This document shows positions 45,003 through 56,111 of a stretch of DNA of 64,000 nt, piece after piece (positions within the stretch are counted from its first letter, which is position 1; each line of letters starts with the position of its first letter). A model generated the notes under the pieces. The model was not told where the DNA came from. It saw only the letters and a program-made list of their open reading frames with translations, and did not search any database. The position numbers and the translations under genes are program-made. Origin of the DNA: Panaeolus papilionaceus (Eukaryota; Basidiomycota; Agaricomycetes; Agaricales); contig JADNRZ010000001.1 of assembly GCA_015501605.1 (NCBI GenBank), positions 2,976,001 through 3,040,000 on the forward strand. Direction: 5' to 3'.

Positions 45003-46171
45003 TTACATGGCCAAAGCAGCTTGCAACTCCTTGAGTTGTGCATCTTCGTCGTCTTCTGCTGCGACCTTGGCTGCAGGCGTCCGTGATTCTGCGGTACGAT
45101 TATCAGTTTTTGTTCGAAATCGACAAGATGGGCAATATACTCACTGTCTTCCACCTTTGAAGTACCAGGAGGGAGATGCACAGGTGCATGATCGGCTTCG
45201 CTTAATCTCACGTTGAGCTCGTCCTGCTCCAGCTCTTCCAGCTCCGCCTTGAGTTCGTCCTCGTCCAAATCCATTCCACTGCCATACATTGGGTTGCTAA
45301 GTACCTCCCCGATTTCGTTTGCTAGTTCTCTCTGCTCGTTCACTTGCTGCATAGTAGCGTCCACCTTGTCCATTGTCCTGATGATAGAAAAAAAAGGTTA
45401 TCAGCATTCAGCCACAAGGAAAAAGAATTCGGGGAAAGGCTAGGAAGGTCCTGTACCCATGATACGAGCACAAGAATAGAACACTCGAGAAAAAACGGAA
45501 AGGGGATAAACGTACAGATTTCCATGAATAACTTTGAGAGCATCCGAGGCCTTCTTCATCGCCGCCATCGTCTCAGCGTTCAGATTCGCAGACTCGAGCG
45601 TGTTGACTTGCATCTCAAGTTGTAGCCTGTTACCCGCAAGTCTGTCTAATTCTTGTTCCGAGACCTTCTTCCGCCTGAGAGCGGCAGTAGCCACTGCTCG
45701 ATATAATCCAAGTACCAGAAGAAGTTGCCAGTGAGGAGGGAATGTTCCATTTTTGTGATGACGAGCGCATCAGCAATGATGTTATTGCGACGACACCAAC
45801 ACCCGACGCGGATAGAGGTGGAATGTTCACATGGAATGACAGCAGATGAGCGATCCACATCGACAACGGGTAGCGAACGAGCGTATGCATGATTCAAGAT
45901 GAATTTAGTGAAAAGCAAGAAAGAAATGCTCGTCAGAATTGTCACGCCTTCATAGATACAAGAGCAAAGGGTGGACGGATAACTCACGAGCTTTGTTCGA
46001 CACAGCATTGGCTCTCGCCTTCTTCGTCTCTTCGTCAATCTTCTTCTGCAGGTACTCTTCCTTCTTCTCAATCATCTGCAGTTGCTGTCTTAGTCCCACA
46101 ATCGCATCGCGGGCTGTCTGTTTAGGGTCTTTCCTCCCTGCGCCAAAGTAGTTCATGAAACTGGCCATCAT
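45003..46171 (-). CDS. SNF7: SNF7/VPS32, ESCRT-III core filament subunit
   Basis: SNF7 polymerises on endosomal membranes to drive inward budding of multivesicular bodies and other membrane scission. Exons 46171-45988, 45693-45516, 45377-45145 and 45088-45003 encode 226 residues, the family's size. The N-terminal ANCHR-like helix is MMASFMNYFGAGRKDP. The basic core helices follow: AIVGLRQQLQMIEKKEEYLQ, ATAALRRKKVSEQELDRL, LQLEMQVNTLESANLNAETM. KVDATMQQVNEQRELANEI is the linker to the acidic autoinhibitory end (DLDEDELKAELEELEQ). The C-terminus (QLKELQAALAM) is the MIM1-like helix that binds VPS4 and Bro1. An ATG one codon downstream (46168) is an alternative start. Confidence 0.95.
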
Positions 46172-46958
46172 TTGCGAGCTCGTAAAGCCGAGTGTTGAAA
46201 ATTGAACAAAAATGAGATGAAGTTGAGAGGTTATCGAGCCCTTTAAGCTTGTATGTGTCGGTTCTACGCCTGTGGTTAAATGCTAATTAAACCTCGGATG
46301 GATTAGGTTGAATCCTGAAGGGTAGATCAAGAGTGGTGCAGTGCACAAGTAATCCTTTTCAATGACGAAATCAGTACCATTTAACAATAAATCAACGAAG
46401 AAAGCACTGTACTCGTTCAGAGGAACTTAAGGATGATAACCAAGATGGTGGGTATTGAACAAGTTGTTGCAAAGTATACTGCGGAGGCTGAGCTGAGTGA
46501 GTGTATGAGATTCAAGTCAGGTAATCATCCGGACCCTCCTACTCACTTTGATTGACCCCGATAAGGAAACTTGCCAACGTGACTTTATTCTGACGCTCTA
46601 TGACCTGGAGAATAATTATAAAAACCCAACACAATCCCAAGTATTCCAACATAATAAATGCAAAGATCAGTCTACAAGCTCTTGTGTAGAATAAGTCCGA
46701 AGTAGTTAAAGTAGGGACAACTCAGTCCAGTATTTTATAGGTAAGTAGCTACTTCTTAATGCCCCCTGTCATTTCGTGACGCAGAGGCTGACACGGAGTG
46801 AACATTGGCGAGAAATTATGTCTATGATAGTGAGGTATAATAGGTGGAATATTCGCCAATAAATAGTGAACCAGGCATTGGAGCAAGGAGGTATAGGTTA
46901 GGTCATATCATAGCAAATCTTTACGTATAAGTAGCGGGGGTCTAGGGGGATGAAGATT
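46172..46958. promoter_or_regulatory. SNF7 upstream region and LAG1 3' flank
   Basis: Both flanking genes are on the minus strand. AT-rich, with no supported coding sequence or repeat. Confidence 0.4.
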
Positions 46959-48368
46959 TTAATCGTCCTTGGTGTCTTCGTCACTGCAAGAAGGGATTCA
47001 GTAAAAAGCAAGTATATTAAAATACGACAACATACGCATCATCTTCTTCATCACTCCGGTCGTCAGAAGCACCTCTTCCCATTACCACCCTGTAAGCTGT
47101 CCGGACAATCATAGCAAACCACATCATTTGCAAACCCTAAACCGTCAAGTTAGCGTCACAGGGTACAAGGGTAACCAATAGACAATTTACCTGGAGGGCA
47201 ATTAATAGAACACCAAAGCCGGTGTGAATATTCTTGGTAACATATAGGTCTTTCGAGGGATCCCACACAAAATTGATGAGTGGGGGGGAGACAACGACGG
47301 TTGAATGAATGACGTGAAGGAAGAGGAAATGACGAGTGAACAGCCAGGATATCATGAAGACAGCAAATGTCGCGTCACAAAGGGTCTGACTGATATTGGC
47401 GTAACGGATCATCTTGGCCAACTATTGTCAAAAATAAATAAATGAGCATTTAGGTTTTGTCAACGACAAGGACGAAAGATATCACATACCGGGAGGAAAA
47501 TATCGCACCAGTCCATTAGGAACATGATAACGCATCCAACGCGAGTAAAATGGGTAAAGTAGCTGCCAACCATAAGAATAATAGTGATAACATGGTGAGC
47601 CATCATCTGGACGTGGTCTTTTCTGCGTGCCTCTGCGTTGATCACCAGGACTTGATGTATGTAGAAAGCCGTCTGAGTGAGATAATAGAGCTTTAGAGGA
47701 CCGGCGAGGGGTATATGAGGATAGTCAATCCATAGGTCAATGGGGTTAAGCATTTGCGTTGGCAGGTGCATATGTATATACTGCAATAAATCAGGTTAGC
47801 CATACTCCCGAGTCGGAGAGGTGAGGATAGGGTGACGTACAAGACCAAAAGTCCATTGCAATGGATAGTACACCACAGACCAGCCCTGCTCTGCGAACCT
47901 CAAAACACTTCGGTGAATCTGGCGCAGCTCCTTTTTTGTTGGTGGTGGTAAAGGTGATGACAATGATGAACCGTTCGCATGCCCGTTTGAATATGCATGG
48001 CCATTGCCATTGCCGTTCGCGACGCAGTTTCCGTTAGCTTTGCCATTTCCAAGTGCGCTCCCATTTGTGTGTCCATTGGAGTGTGACTTCTTCTCCTTTG
48101 CCTCCCATTCACGTCGCCGTTTCTTGTCCAAGTCCCTGAGAAGTTTCCAGCGCGCGAACGGCTCAAAAATAAAGAGCCGGAAGCCGTCGCGCAGAATGGC
48201 CATGACGGCTATGATAGTGATGACGACACAAAAGTCTCGTCTTCCTGCATTGTAGTACGACGAGTTGGGAAATGAGTCCGGGTTAGGCGGTGCATCTACC
48301 GGGTATTGAAGAGTGAAAAAGGGGGCGATGTAAGGCGTTAGGGGCCCAAGCGCGTCTAGGACAGCCAT
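46959..48368 (-). CDS. LAG1: ceramide synthase (LAG1/LAC1, TLC domain)
   Basis: Ceramide synthase joins fatty acyl-CoA to a sphingoid base in the endoplasmic reticulum membrane. Exons 48368-47841, 47780-47490, 47421-47191, 47136-47036 and 46983-46959 encode 391 residues. The Lag motif is clear: KDHVQMMAHHVITIILMVGS, with the catalytic HH pair, then FTHFTRVGCVIMFLMDWCDIFLP and YANISQTLCDATF. Hydrophobic segments are spaced as in the family, and the C-terminus is acidic (DDRSDEEDDADEDTKDD), as in yeast Lag1/Lac1, where casein kinase 2 acts. Odd: a repetitive insert rich in N, G, H and A (codons 95-140) in the cytosolic loop after the first helix, probably recent low-complexity growth. Divergent from U2B''. 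Confidence 0.93.
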
Positions 48369-48763
48369 AAAATTTTCAGCAAGTACGGTATGTCCGGGAT
48401 AAGGGAGGGGAAGAAAGAAGAAGCTAAATAGACCGCGGCAGGAAAGAGAAATTTATCAGACCACGTTGAGGTGCTCCGCTGGAAAAAAAATTAGTTGATG
48501 GAGACGTTCAAAGTCAACGACCCGTGATGGTGACAGTCCCAAGAAAAAAAGTGAGAAACGTGTCTGAAATATTTCAGGGAAATGATTGAGGGGAATTGAC
48601 CCTGCTAGTTGCCAGCAGAGGATGGAGGTTGGTAGCAAACCAAGGTTACAATGATTCCTAGGATATCGTTCAATAATTTCAAGAATTGCTCGTGGGAGTT
48701 TTGAATCTTTTAGGAATTGAATGTTATTATCAATTATTTCACTCTTTTTAAATTCAAACACCC
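48369..48763. promoter_or_regulatory. shared divergent promoter of LAG1 and U2B''
   Basis: These 395 bp lie between divergent start codons. AT-rich toward U2B''. No clear box seen. Confidence 0.45.
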
Positions 48764-49712
48764 ATGTCCTCCTCATCCAATCAACCTTGTTCAACTTTAT
48801 ATATCAACAACCTAAATGACAAGGTCAACAAGGAAGAATTAAAACTTCAACTTTATGCTTTGTTTACGACTTATGGCAAAATAATCGATGTTATCGCCTC
48901 CAAGAGTCCAAAAATGCGTGGACAGGCTTTCCTCGTTTTTACTGACCTTGCAAGCGCGACTACTGCAATGCGAGCTTGTGAGGGAATGGATTTCTACGAC
49001 AAACCCCTCGTGCGTCTCATGTATACGCGCTTCTAGAGGTCTTCTGGCTTAATATTCTTGTTCCTTGAATCTCTCCAGCATATTGCGTATGCAAAGTCAA
49101 AGTCCTACGCGACTCTACGAACAGAAGATCCAAACTTTGTTCCTCCAAATGCCGCTAATGCAAGCAGTGTCATTCAGAATGGAAAGCGTGCCAGAGATGG
49201 AGATGTAGACGAAGTCGAACGAAAGACGAAACGAGAGAAATCGGATGAATCCTCAGACGAAGAGATGGAGATCGATGACGAGGAGGATGCGCCCCAGAAG
49301 AAACTGTCGTGTACGTCTTGTTACTTGTTAATACGATTTTTAATTTTTTCTCATACCTAGTTCTCTCCTTTAAGCCGCGGCACCCACTACCGTTCCAACT
49401 CAAGTTCAGCAACCTTCTGCACGCCTATTATGCACAAACCTACCGCAAGAAGTCACCGACGAAGTACTATCAGTCCTCTTCCAACAGTAAGCTCGTAATT
49501 ACGCCCTTAAGTCGTTGTTTAACATCATCTTTAGGTATCAAGGTTTCATAAGGACCCACGTAACATGGTCTCCACAGCTGAACGCCCAGGGTATCAGAGT
49601 AAAGATGTCGCAAGTCTTCTTCGAAACACCCGAGCGCGCAACAATAGCGAAAGAAGCGCTGGACGGCTTCACTTTGAAAAAGGGCTGGCAGATGTCCGTG
49701 GTTTACATTTAG
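48764..49712 (+). CDS. U2 snRNP B'' / U1A-type spliceosomal protein
   Basis: U2B'' binds a stem-loop of U2 snRNA with U2A' in the spliceosome. Exons 48764-49009, 49079-49310, 49375-49486 and 49535-49712 encode 255 residues with two RRMs. RRM1 starts TLYINNLNDKVNKEELK and includes RNP1 RGQAFLVF, followed by DFYDKPLHIAYAKSKSYAT, very typical of the U1A/U2B''/SNF family. The linker is charged (KRARDGDVDEVERKTKREK, DEEMEIDDEED). RRM2 is recognised by LLCTNLPQEVTDEVLSVLF and ends WQMSVVYI. In fungi this family includes MSL1 (U2) and MUD1 (U1). The canonical YAKSKS and short linker favour U2B'', but U1A is possible. The second exon's donor (gtacgt, 49311) was set by frame. Confidence 0.9.
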
Positions 49713-49816
49713 GTCTCTTCTTTTTTGTGTGGTGTGTTTTCCTTTTGAACGTTGTAATATCATTCATTCTTCTCTACTGCTACATTTACTATTTTCTGCT
49801 TCATTGGCTCTTTAAA

Positions 49817-50898
49817 TCAAGCTGCCAAAGCCTTGACGAGGGCCTCTCCAATAGGGCCTGCGGAAGCTGGGTTCTGACCGGTAATGAGCTTACCATCGAC
49901 GACAACCTTGGGCTATTAGAGTCGTCAATGACATGTTGCGACTTATAATATTCGACACTTACCCCCCATGCCTCAGCAGCCTTCTGGTATTTGCCACCCA
50001 AAGATTGGATCTTGTCCTCGAGGAGGAACGGAACAGCCTAAAAATCAACAGTCAATATTCCCCTTGAAAACGACTTGTAACTCAATCTAACTTACCTTCA
50101 CCTGATCCACAGCTTCCTCCTCTGCGTTTGAGAAACCAGTGAATGACCTGCCCTCAAAGATGGATTTTCCGTTCGCGTCGACACCACCAACCAGAGCACT
50201 GTTTTTGCAAACGGAGAGTTTTGTCAACTCTCCAAATCCCCTATCTGTGTGGTAGGAACTCACGCGGGACCGTGGCAGACAGCAGAAACGATCTTGCCGC
50301 TTTGCCAGAACTGTTGAGAAAAGGGGGTGGGCGTCAACACCGGGTCCAAGTCTATCATTGAACTGAGAGCTTGACATACATCCGATACAAGTTTAGCATT
50401 AACGGGGTCAGAAGCCAAGTCAATCACGGGTCCGTGTCCGCCGACGTAGAAGACAGCATCATAGTCCTTGACAGAGACCTCGGACAGCTTCTTGGTGGTT
50501 TCCAACTTCTGTTTCACAGTTGGGTCGTTGAGGAACTTGACGGCGAGTTCATCTTTTTCAAAGGCCTGATCGTGAGGAGGAGGAAAGGGGGAGAAGGGAA
50601 ACAATGGATCAGTGACATCATTGAATCTGGATAAATCCACTATCACACACCTTGACGCTAGATGGGTCAAGGGAGGATTGCCTCCCGCGGGGGATGCGAA
50701 ATCAATGTTGACGTGGTTGACGAGGGTGTAGTAAGGGTGAGCAGCCTCAGGAAGGTACCATCCCTGTGTTCAAGTCAAAGTGTGAGATCGTCTGTCAATT
50801 CACAGAAGGGGATTATTGTATATCCCATCACGACTCACAGTGGGGTTTCCAGTCAAGGACTTTTCGCAGGAAGTGAACACAAAGAGGATTGAAGGCAT
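49817..50898 (-). CDS. DJ-1/PfpI family protein, Hsp31-like, copy A (possible frameshift)
   Basis: Hsp31-like DJ-1 proteins are glutathione-independent glyoxalases (methylglyoxal to lactate) and chaperones. Exons 50898-50839, 50763-50651, 50565-50380, 50310-50264, 50198-50096, 50037-49963 and 49912-49817. Key parts: the ILFVFTS strand, YVGGHGPVIDLA, and the nucleophile elbow SAVCHGPAA with its Cys, then GGVDANGKSIFEGRSFTGFS. Compared with copy B, exon 2 lacks one base near its end (about 50670-50680; PPLTHLA instead of PP-x-DPSS), so the exons sum to 680 nt, not 681. If intron 2 (50650-50566) is kept, the frame is open across it and restored, which would insert about 28 residues. So the gene is frameshifted, or has turned that intron into coding sequence. 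Confidence 0.8.
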
Positions 50899-51835
50899 TG
50901 TGTGAGTTGGGCAAAGATAAGTATTGGTGGAAGGTTTAAAATTGTTGGTCAAGTAGGTTGTGTTCAGTCGGGAATGATAATGCTCCAAAGCCGGTCGTCA
51001 CAAGGCCTTTATATATTTCTCGCATCGTGTCTCACACTTACTAATGCGGAGGTGCATGGGTGTTCGGGTTTGTCATTGTCTGCAAGCGGCCAGTCAGCGA
51101 TGGAATAGGCATCATGCCGGTGCTTTGGCGACATGTAATAATTCAGCCATGGTAGGAGCCATGTGGCCTCGGAATCTTCGATGGTGCGATTGTGGATCTT
51201 CGCAGAACATCATGGAAATGTCAGGAAACCTATTCCCTGGGCAAGATTGGCTGGAGGATTGGGCGCCGAAACCCTGTCGAGCATGAAAATGAAACAAACA
51301 GGGAGTGATAAGATAAGATGAAGCCCCTGTCTCTGTCGATCGATTGTTGTCATCGGTGCATCATCGTCAGATCCCTATCTCCACCCTTCCATATGCAGAT
51401 TCGTAGGCGCCCGAAAATAGTCCCTTTGCATTTTAGACTCAAAAATGTGACGACGAGGCCCCAATTGAGAGAATTTGGATACGTTAGACGAATATAAAAC
51501 TCGTACTCGGAGCAGTTATCATTTCACGAAGCATCGGATACCAATAATAATAACTGTTGGAAGCACTGTGTAAGCGACATTCACAATTGATCACAAAGCT
51601 CGTTGAACTTGGAGGAGACTATGAAGCCGTTCAGATTCAGAGGCTGCTAGAAAATGAGCTCGAATTTTTTACTTGAAGCTCGGAACACATTCAGTTCTGT
51701 GAAGGTGCGTAGTATTAGGTATTCAAGCAGTTCACTTTCATGACATTCCAGTTGCATTTAAATATATACACGGGTTAGTTAATTTTAGTCTTTAAGCCGC
51801 GGAAATTCATAACAGTGACAAAGTGTCAGTTTCAA
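50899..51835. other. gene-free stretch between DJ-1 copies
   Basis: Promoter of copy A and 3' flank of copy B, 0.9 kb. Short frames only. Confidence 0.45.
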
Positions 51836-52843
51836 TTAACCTGTCAGCGCTTTGAGGATAGCTTCACCCAGAGGAGCTGCAGACGCTGGGTTCTGACCAG
51901 TATAGAGCTGACCGTCTATAGCGATGTGTGCCTAGAATTATGACTCACTTCAGTAAGGATTCCCAGCTGTTATACTTATGAAATGCCTTACCCCCCAAAG
52001 CGCAGAGGCTTTTTCGAACTTGGCTCCTCGTTTGACAATTTCGGTTTCGAGTTCGAAGGGAATGGCATCGACAGTCCCGAATGCTTGTTCCTCGGCGTTG
52101 GAGAATGCGGTCGCAGCGCGGCCCTCGAAGACGGATTTGCCATTGACGTCTACGCAGTGTAGAAGGGCACTGTGCATAGAAGAATGGGTCAGCGTCGAAC
52201 GATACCTTGAGATGAATGTTGATTACTTACGCAGGACCATGGCATACCGCTGAGACAATCTTCCCGCTTTGCCAGAACTAGAATTTGAAAAATAACGAGT
52301 AATCAACGAACTGAGAAAAATACGGAAGGATGGCTACATACATCCGACACGAGCTTTCCGTTGACTTCCTTATCAGCGGCCAAGTCGATGGCGGGACCGT
52401 GTCCTCCAACATAGAAGATTGCATTGTAGTCACTGGCGCTGACGTCGGAAAGCTTTTTGGCCTGGGCGAGCTTCTTCTGTACGACAGGGTCATTGAGAAA
52501 TTTCGTAGATGCTTCGTCAGTATAAGACTGGGTTTGAGCGAGGAGTGGGGTGTTTAGAAAGAGTGCTTCGTAAATATATGAATGTAACGGTGTATACCTT
52601 GATACTTGTGGGATCGATAGGAGGATCACCTCCCAAGGGCGCTGCGAAGTCAATCTGGACGTGAGGCTCGAGGATGTAATATGGATGAGCTGCTTCGGGA
52701 AGGTACCAGCCCTGTTATGAAGATTACACCATACAGTCAGATACACGTGAAGAATCATGTAAACTGAGGGAACGTCAGCGTACTGCAGGGGTACCTGTCA
52801 AGGTTACAGTCGCAGAAGTAAAGACAAACAGGATCGAAGGCAT
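51836..52843 (-). CDS. DJ-1/PfpI family protein, Hsp31-like, copy B
   Basis: Exons 52843-52784, 52711-52598, 52527-52342, 52277-52231, 52169-51992 and 51931-51836 join in phase to 226 residues, typical for fungal Hsp31-like proteins. It starts MPSILFVFTS, has GWYLPEAAHPYY with the family's acidic residue (Glu), YVGGHGPAIDLAADKE, FWQSGKIVSAVCHGPAA with the catalytic Cys and His, AIPFELETEIVKRGAKF and TGQNPASAAPLGEAILKAL. The product probably detoxifies methylglyoxal or protects against oxidative stress in the cytosol. It is a tandem duplicate of copy A (same strand, about 70 percent alike by eye) but lacks the intron that splits A between codons DQVK and AVPF. Confidence 0.92.
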
Positions 52844-53693
52844 TGCTGGATGTAATGAGGGAGATGGTTTGTCCTCAATCAATCGATGCGTGATTTATAG
52901 TTGTTGGGTGAGAAGTAATCAAGATTTTGTTACTCCATTCAATTGATAGGGAAAATGACTCAGTAGTGGCATTGACCGCTATCAGAATTGAAGCAGTTGT
53001 AAGCCACAGTCAATATACAGTCCATGCGGGTGATCTGAATAAGCGTCTTACAGACGTCGTGATAGACAGAGTCACTTCAGTGAATGATATGTCAGCGAGC
53101 TTCTCTGTCTATTATCTGAGCGCGAATATATTTCTGTGTGGGTCAAGTGTGGGAGGGCGATCTCGGGAGCGCTCAGGAGTATGACTTATGCTAATGATGA
53201 AGATGACAAAGTCGTCCTTGAGAATCGCCAACTCGAAGCTATCCTCATCGGTACATTTCGTTCTTCGACCTAATCAGCCCTTTAGGAGTATCGGATGCAG
53301 AGGTTATAAAAAGTAGGTGGGTTGGTCCATGGCCTTTCGGAGCCGTCGATGGTTGGGACAGGTGTGTCGCCTGATGGGAACAGGCGGGGACAATAAGCTC
53401 TCAGCGCCTGTTTTGCTGAATTCACGATTTGGGAAGCATAATTGGTACCAAAAGGTATTAGCCTTTTTGCTTACGCTTTGGTGCAGCAACCCATGCTATT
53501 ACTGAACAAACCAGTGAAATGCATCCAGTAAGGGAAATTTAATGAAACATTGTTTGAGGCAAGAACGACAACAAAGGTAGACAAACTGGAACAAAGCTTT
53601 CGAGATCATCATTTGTCTTACGGACAGAATCTCGTTGTCAAGAAACCATTATCGTCTAAAGACCATCGTGATTTTTTTGCCTTCTCAATCGCT
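52844..53693. other. gene-free stretch between DJ-1 copy B and M8
   Basis: Divergent promoters of copy B and M8, 850 bp. The frame of M8 stays open upstream to about 53550 but without an ATG. Nothing else supported. Confidence 0.45.
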
Positions 53694-55544
53694 ATGTCTC
53701 AACTCAAACTCAGCAATAATACTGGCTCAGTGTCTCCGAGTCATGGTCTTCAACGGCTAGCACCCGATGTTGTTAAACGGGTAGTGTTTCCGTACATCCT
53801 TGATGCGTTAAAAAACCTGCAAAATCCCAGTGCTTGTGCTGGTACCCTGTTATATTCTGTTTCGCAGGTGGCTCTATTTGTTCAGCCTTACGTCTTCGAC
53901 AAGGATAGCATGGCAAAGCATGACGCTCTATGGTCAACTTTATACAACTTCGTCATTGCAAAGAGAACAGACGACGAATTCATCAGAATGAACAAGACAT
54001 TCTCAGTTTGTGCATGCAACACAGCACAACGCAGGGAAAAATTAATTCACAACGCGTTCGCGCAGTCTTCACCCAATGGGTCAAGCTCCTCTCATACTGG
54101 CGCATTTATTTCCTTCACATGCCACTTATTGCGCTCGATCCTGGAGTTCACCAAGGATGTTCCTGTTACCAAGGGAGTCGGGAAAAGGTGGCCTTCAAGT
54201 GTCTCGCAACTCATTCCTTTGGATTCGGACCAAGTGGTGATTAGCCTTTCGCAATGGCAGCGCTTTACTGGGAACTTGGTTGTGCTTGATCTGTTTCCTG
54301 CCGTCATTAGACTGGGTGGTCCAGCAATGTATGACAGTGTCATCAAGCATGATGCCATGAACACTGTTATTATTGAACCAGTCCGCCGTGGTCTTGATGA
54401 AGTCTTCAAAGCGGTAGAGCAAGAACCTAAGGGCACAACAAAATTCCCCTCTCGACGCGTCTATGGTGTCGTTGACAAAATGTCTATGGGGCTGCATAGT
54501 TGCATCGAGGAACTTTTCCGTCAGCCCATCAGATCGAACATCCGCATGCTCAATGGCGGAGAGACACGGGCCCTTCACCTCTGCTCCACTATCCTCTATC
54601 TTTTGCCGCTTCTGGAGAATAACCTGACTGGTGGCGCTATGGCTGTATCGAGCCTCACGGAGATGCTATCCCAAGACAGCACGTACCTTTTTCGCGACTT
54701 TAAAATGGGTCATCCTGCTCGCCCTGACATCCCTCTTCACCCCAAGATTGTGCAACAGTACGACAGATTTTTCAGTCAGGAGAGGGGCTCTGAAATACCG
54801 ATCGAGGATATATTAAGGCAACTAGAACAATTAGGAGAGCTACCATACGAGGATTTCGTCGCGTTTTCGATGGTCCAATCCCATAAGGCCAGACCGTGCG
54901 CTACTTCCGACTGCGACAGGACCTTCAAAGGAACGTCGAATGGATTCCAAAAGTGCTCTGGATGCTCGATTGTTGGGTACTGTAGTCGTGAATGCCAGGA
55001 GCATGACTGGAAACCTGACGGTGAAAAGTATCCTCACAGACAGGCGTGCAAAATCATGAGTAGAATCATGAAAAAGTGGAAGTCAGAGGGGGGAGGATGG
55101 CACGTTTTGCCACCAGGTATAGAGGAGTTTCATCCGGAGGCCATGCGGGCATCTGCGCAGAGAAGGGAGCTGGAAAAGGTGATCATCGGGATGCGAAAAA
55201 AAGGGGAAATAACAGAGAAGGAGCTTGCGTTCATGATGGGATGGTCCACGCGCACGAGTTCAGAAATTGACAATCCTCTGACGGGTACCGGCCTAGCTGC
55301 TAACGTGATAGAATGGCATCCGGGATATGACGATTACGAATCAATGATTGGGAAGATTGTGCAGCGCTTCAACGGACCAGAGCGTAAGTGGCTTAACCAT
55401 CATTTGACATTCAGTGTTGCTAAAAGTGACCCATCCACCCTAGCTGCCTACATTGACCGCACAATGTGCTCAGAAGATGAAAAGGCAAAGACAAGGGCGG
55501 CTCTTGCCAATCACCCGTTTTGGAAACAAGTTATGAACCCTTGA
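53694..55544 (+). CDS. MYND zinc-finger family protein, copy M8
   Basis: Exons 53694-55383 and 55444-55544 (phase 1) encode 596 residues. I start at MSQLKLSNNTGSVSPSHG. Blocks: NLQNPSACAGTLLYSVSQV, RTDDEFIRMNKTFSVCAC, TKGVGKRWPSSVSQLIPL, LGGPAMYDSVIKHDAMN, NGGETRALHLCSTILYLLP, HPARPDIPLHPKIV, finger at residues 402-452 (CATSDC, FQKCSGC, GYCSRECQEHDWKPD, HRQAC) and HPGYDDYESMIGKIV. Subfamily of M4, M6 and M9. Its last exon starts PAYIDRTMCSEDEKAKTRA, which resembles the PACVNRIICAM end of M9, so these two share a recognisable tail. The 60-nt intron is open in frame, so intron retention would give a longer variant. Confidence 0.87.
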   Translation: MSQLKLSNNTGSVSPSHGLQRLAPDVVKRVVFPYILDALKNLQNPSACAGTLLYSVSQVALFVQPYVFDKDSMAKHDALWSTLYNFVIAKRTDDEFIRMNKTFSVCACNTAQRREKLIHNAFAQSSPNGSSSSHTGAFISFTCHLLRSILEFTKDVPVTKGVGKRWPSSVSQLIPLDSDQVVISLSQWQRFTGNLVVLDLFPAVIRLGGPAMYDSVIKHDAMNTVIIEPVRRGLDEVFKAVEQEPKGTTKFPSRRVYGVVDKMSMGLHSCIEELFRQPIRSNIRMLNGGETRALHLCSTILYLLPLLENNLTGGAMAVSSLTEMLSQDSTYLFRDFKMGHPARPDIPLHPKIVQQYDRFFSQERGSEIPIEDILRQLEQLGELPYEDFVAFSMVQSHKARPCATSDCDRTFKGTSNGFQKCSGCSIVGYCSRECQEHDWKPDGEKYPHRQACKIMSRIMKKWKSEGGGWHVLPPGIEEFHPEAMRASAQRRELEKVIIGMRKKGEITEKELAFMMGWSTRTSSEIDNPLTGTGLAANVIEWHPGYDDYESMIGKIVQRFNGPERKWLNHHLTFSVAKSDPSTLAAYIDRTMCSEDEKAKTRAALANHPFWKQVMNP

Positions 55545-56111
55545 GCTCTTGAGTCTAAGAGTTAGAGGTTGTTTTTCACGCTACTCACTTGACTTATAAT
55601 ACCAACCAACATATAAAATCATAGTTGAAATGTAATTCGTACTGCACAGTAATTCACTATACTTGACCAAAATTTTGGCTTCCGATACAGAGTGTTGCGG
55701 TAACGGACTATGAGACCAAAATAAGACGGTGTAAAGTTATGGGAAGAATATCGAATGAGGGAGGAGGGTGGAAAGAGTCGGCCAAACACGAGACGCGTCC
55801 CTGCCGAACTTCAGGATCTTATTGGGGTGATTGCGAGGATGCAGGAGGAAGGCAAGCTGAGCGTTGGAGATATTCAGACAGTCTCGGTTTGGGCAGAGAA
55901 ACCGTTATATGCCTTGAACAATCCCGAATATTTGAGAATTGAGGCTGAATTGGCACTCGGGTTACACCAATTACCACGCGATTCTTGCACGACTGGTTAC
56001 TTTGGATGGTCCTAAATGTGAGTGAATGATACACCACTTCGACTCAAGTTAAATCTGCCGGACTATGTAAAGGGTTGCAATGTTTATCCTGACTCGACAG
56101 CGGCTTGTGTC

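Noticed and set aside
53550..53693. N-terminal extension of M8
   Set aside because: The frame is open, but the first codon is TTG and the added residues have no match in other copies.
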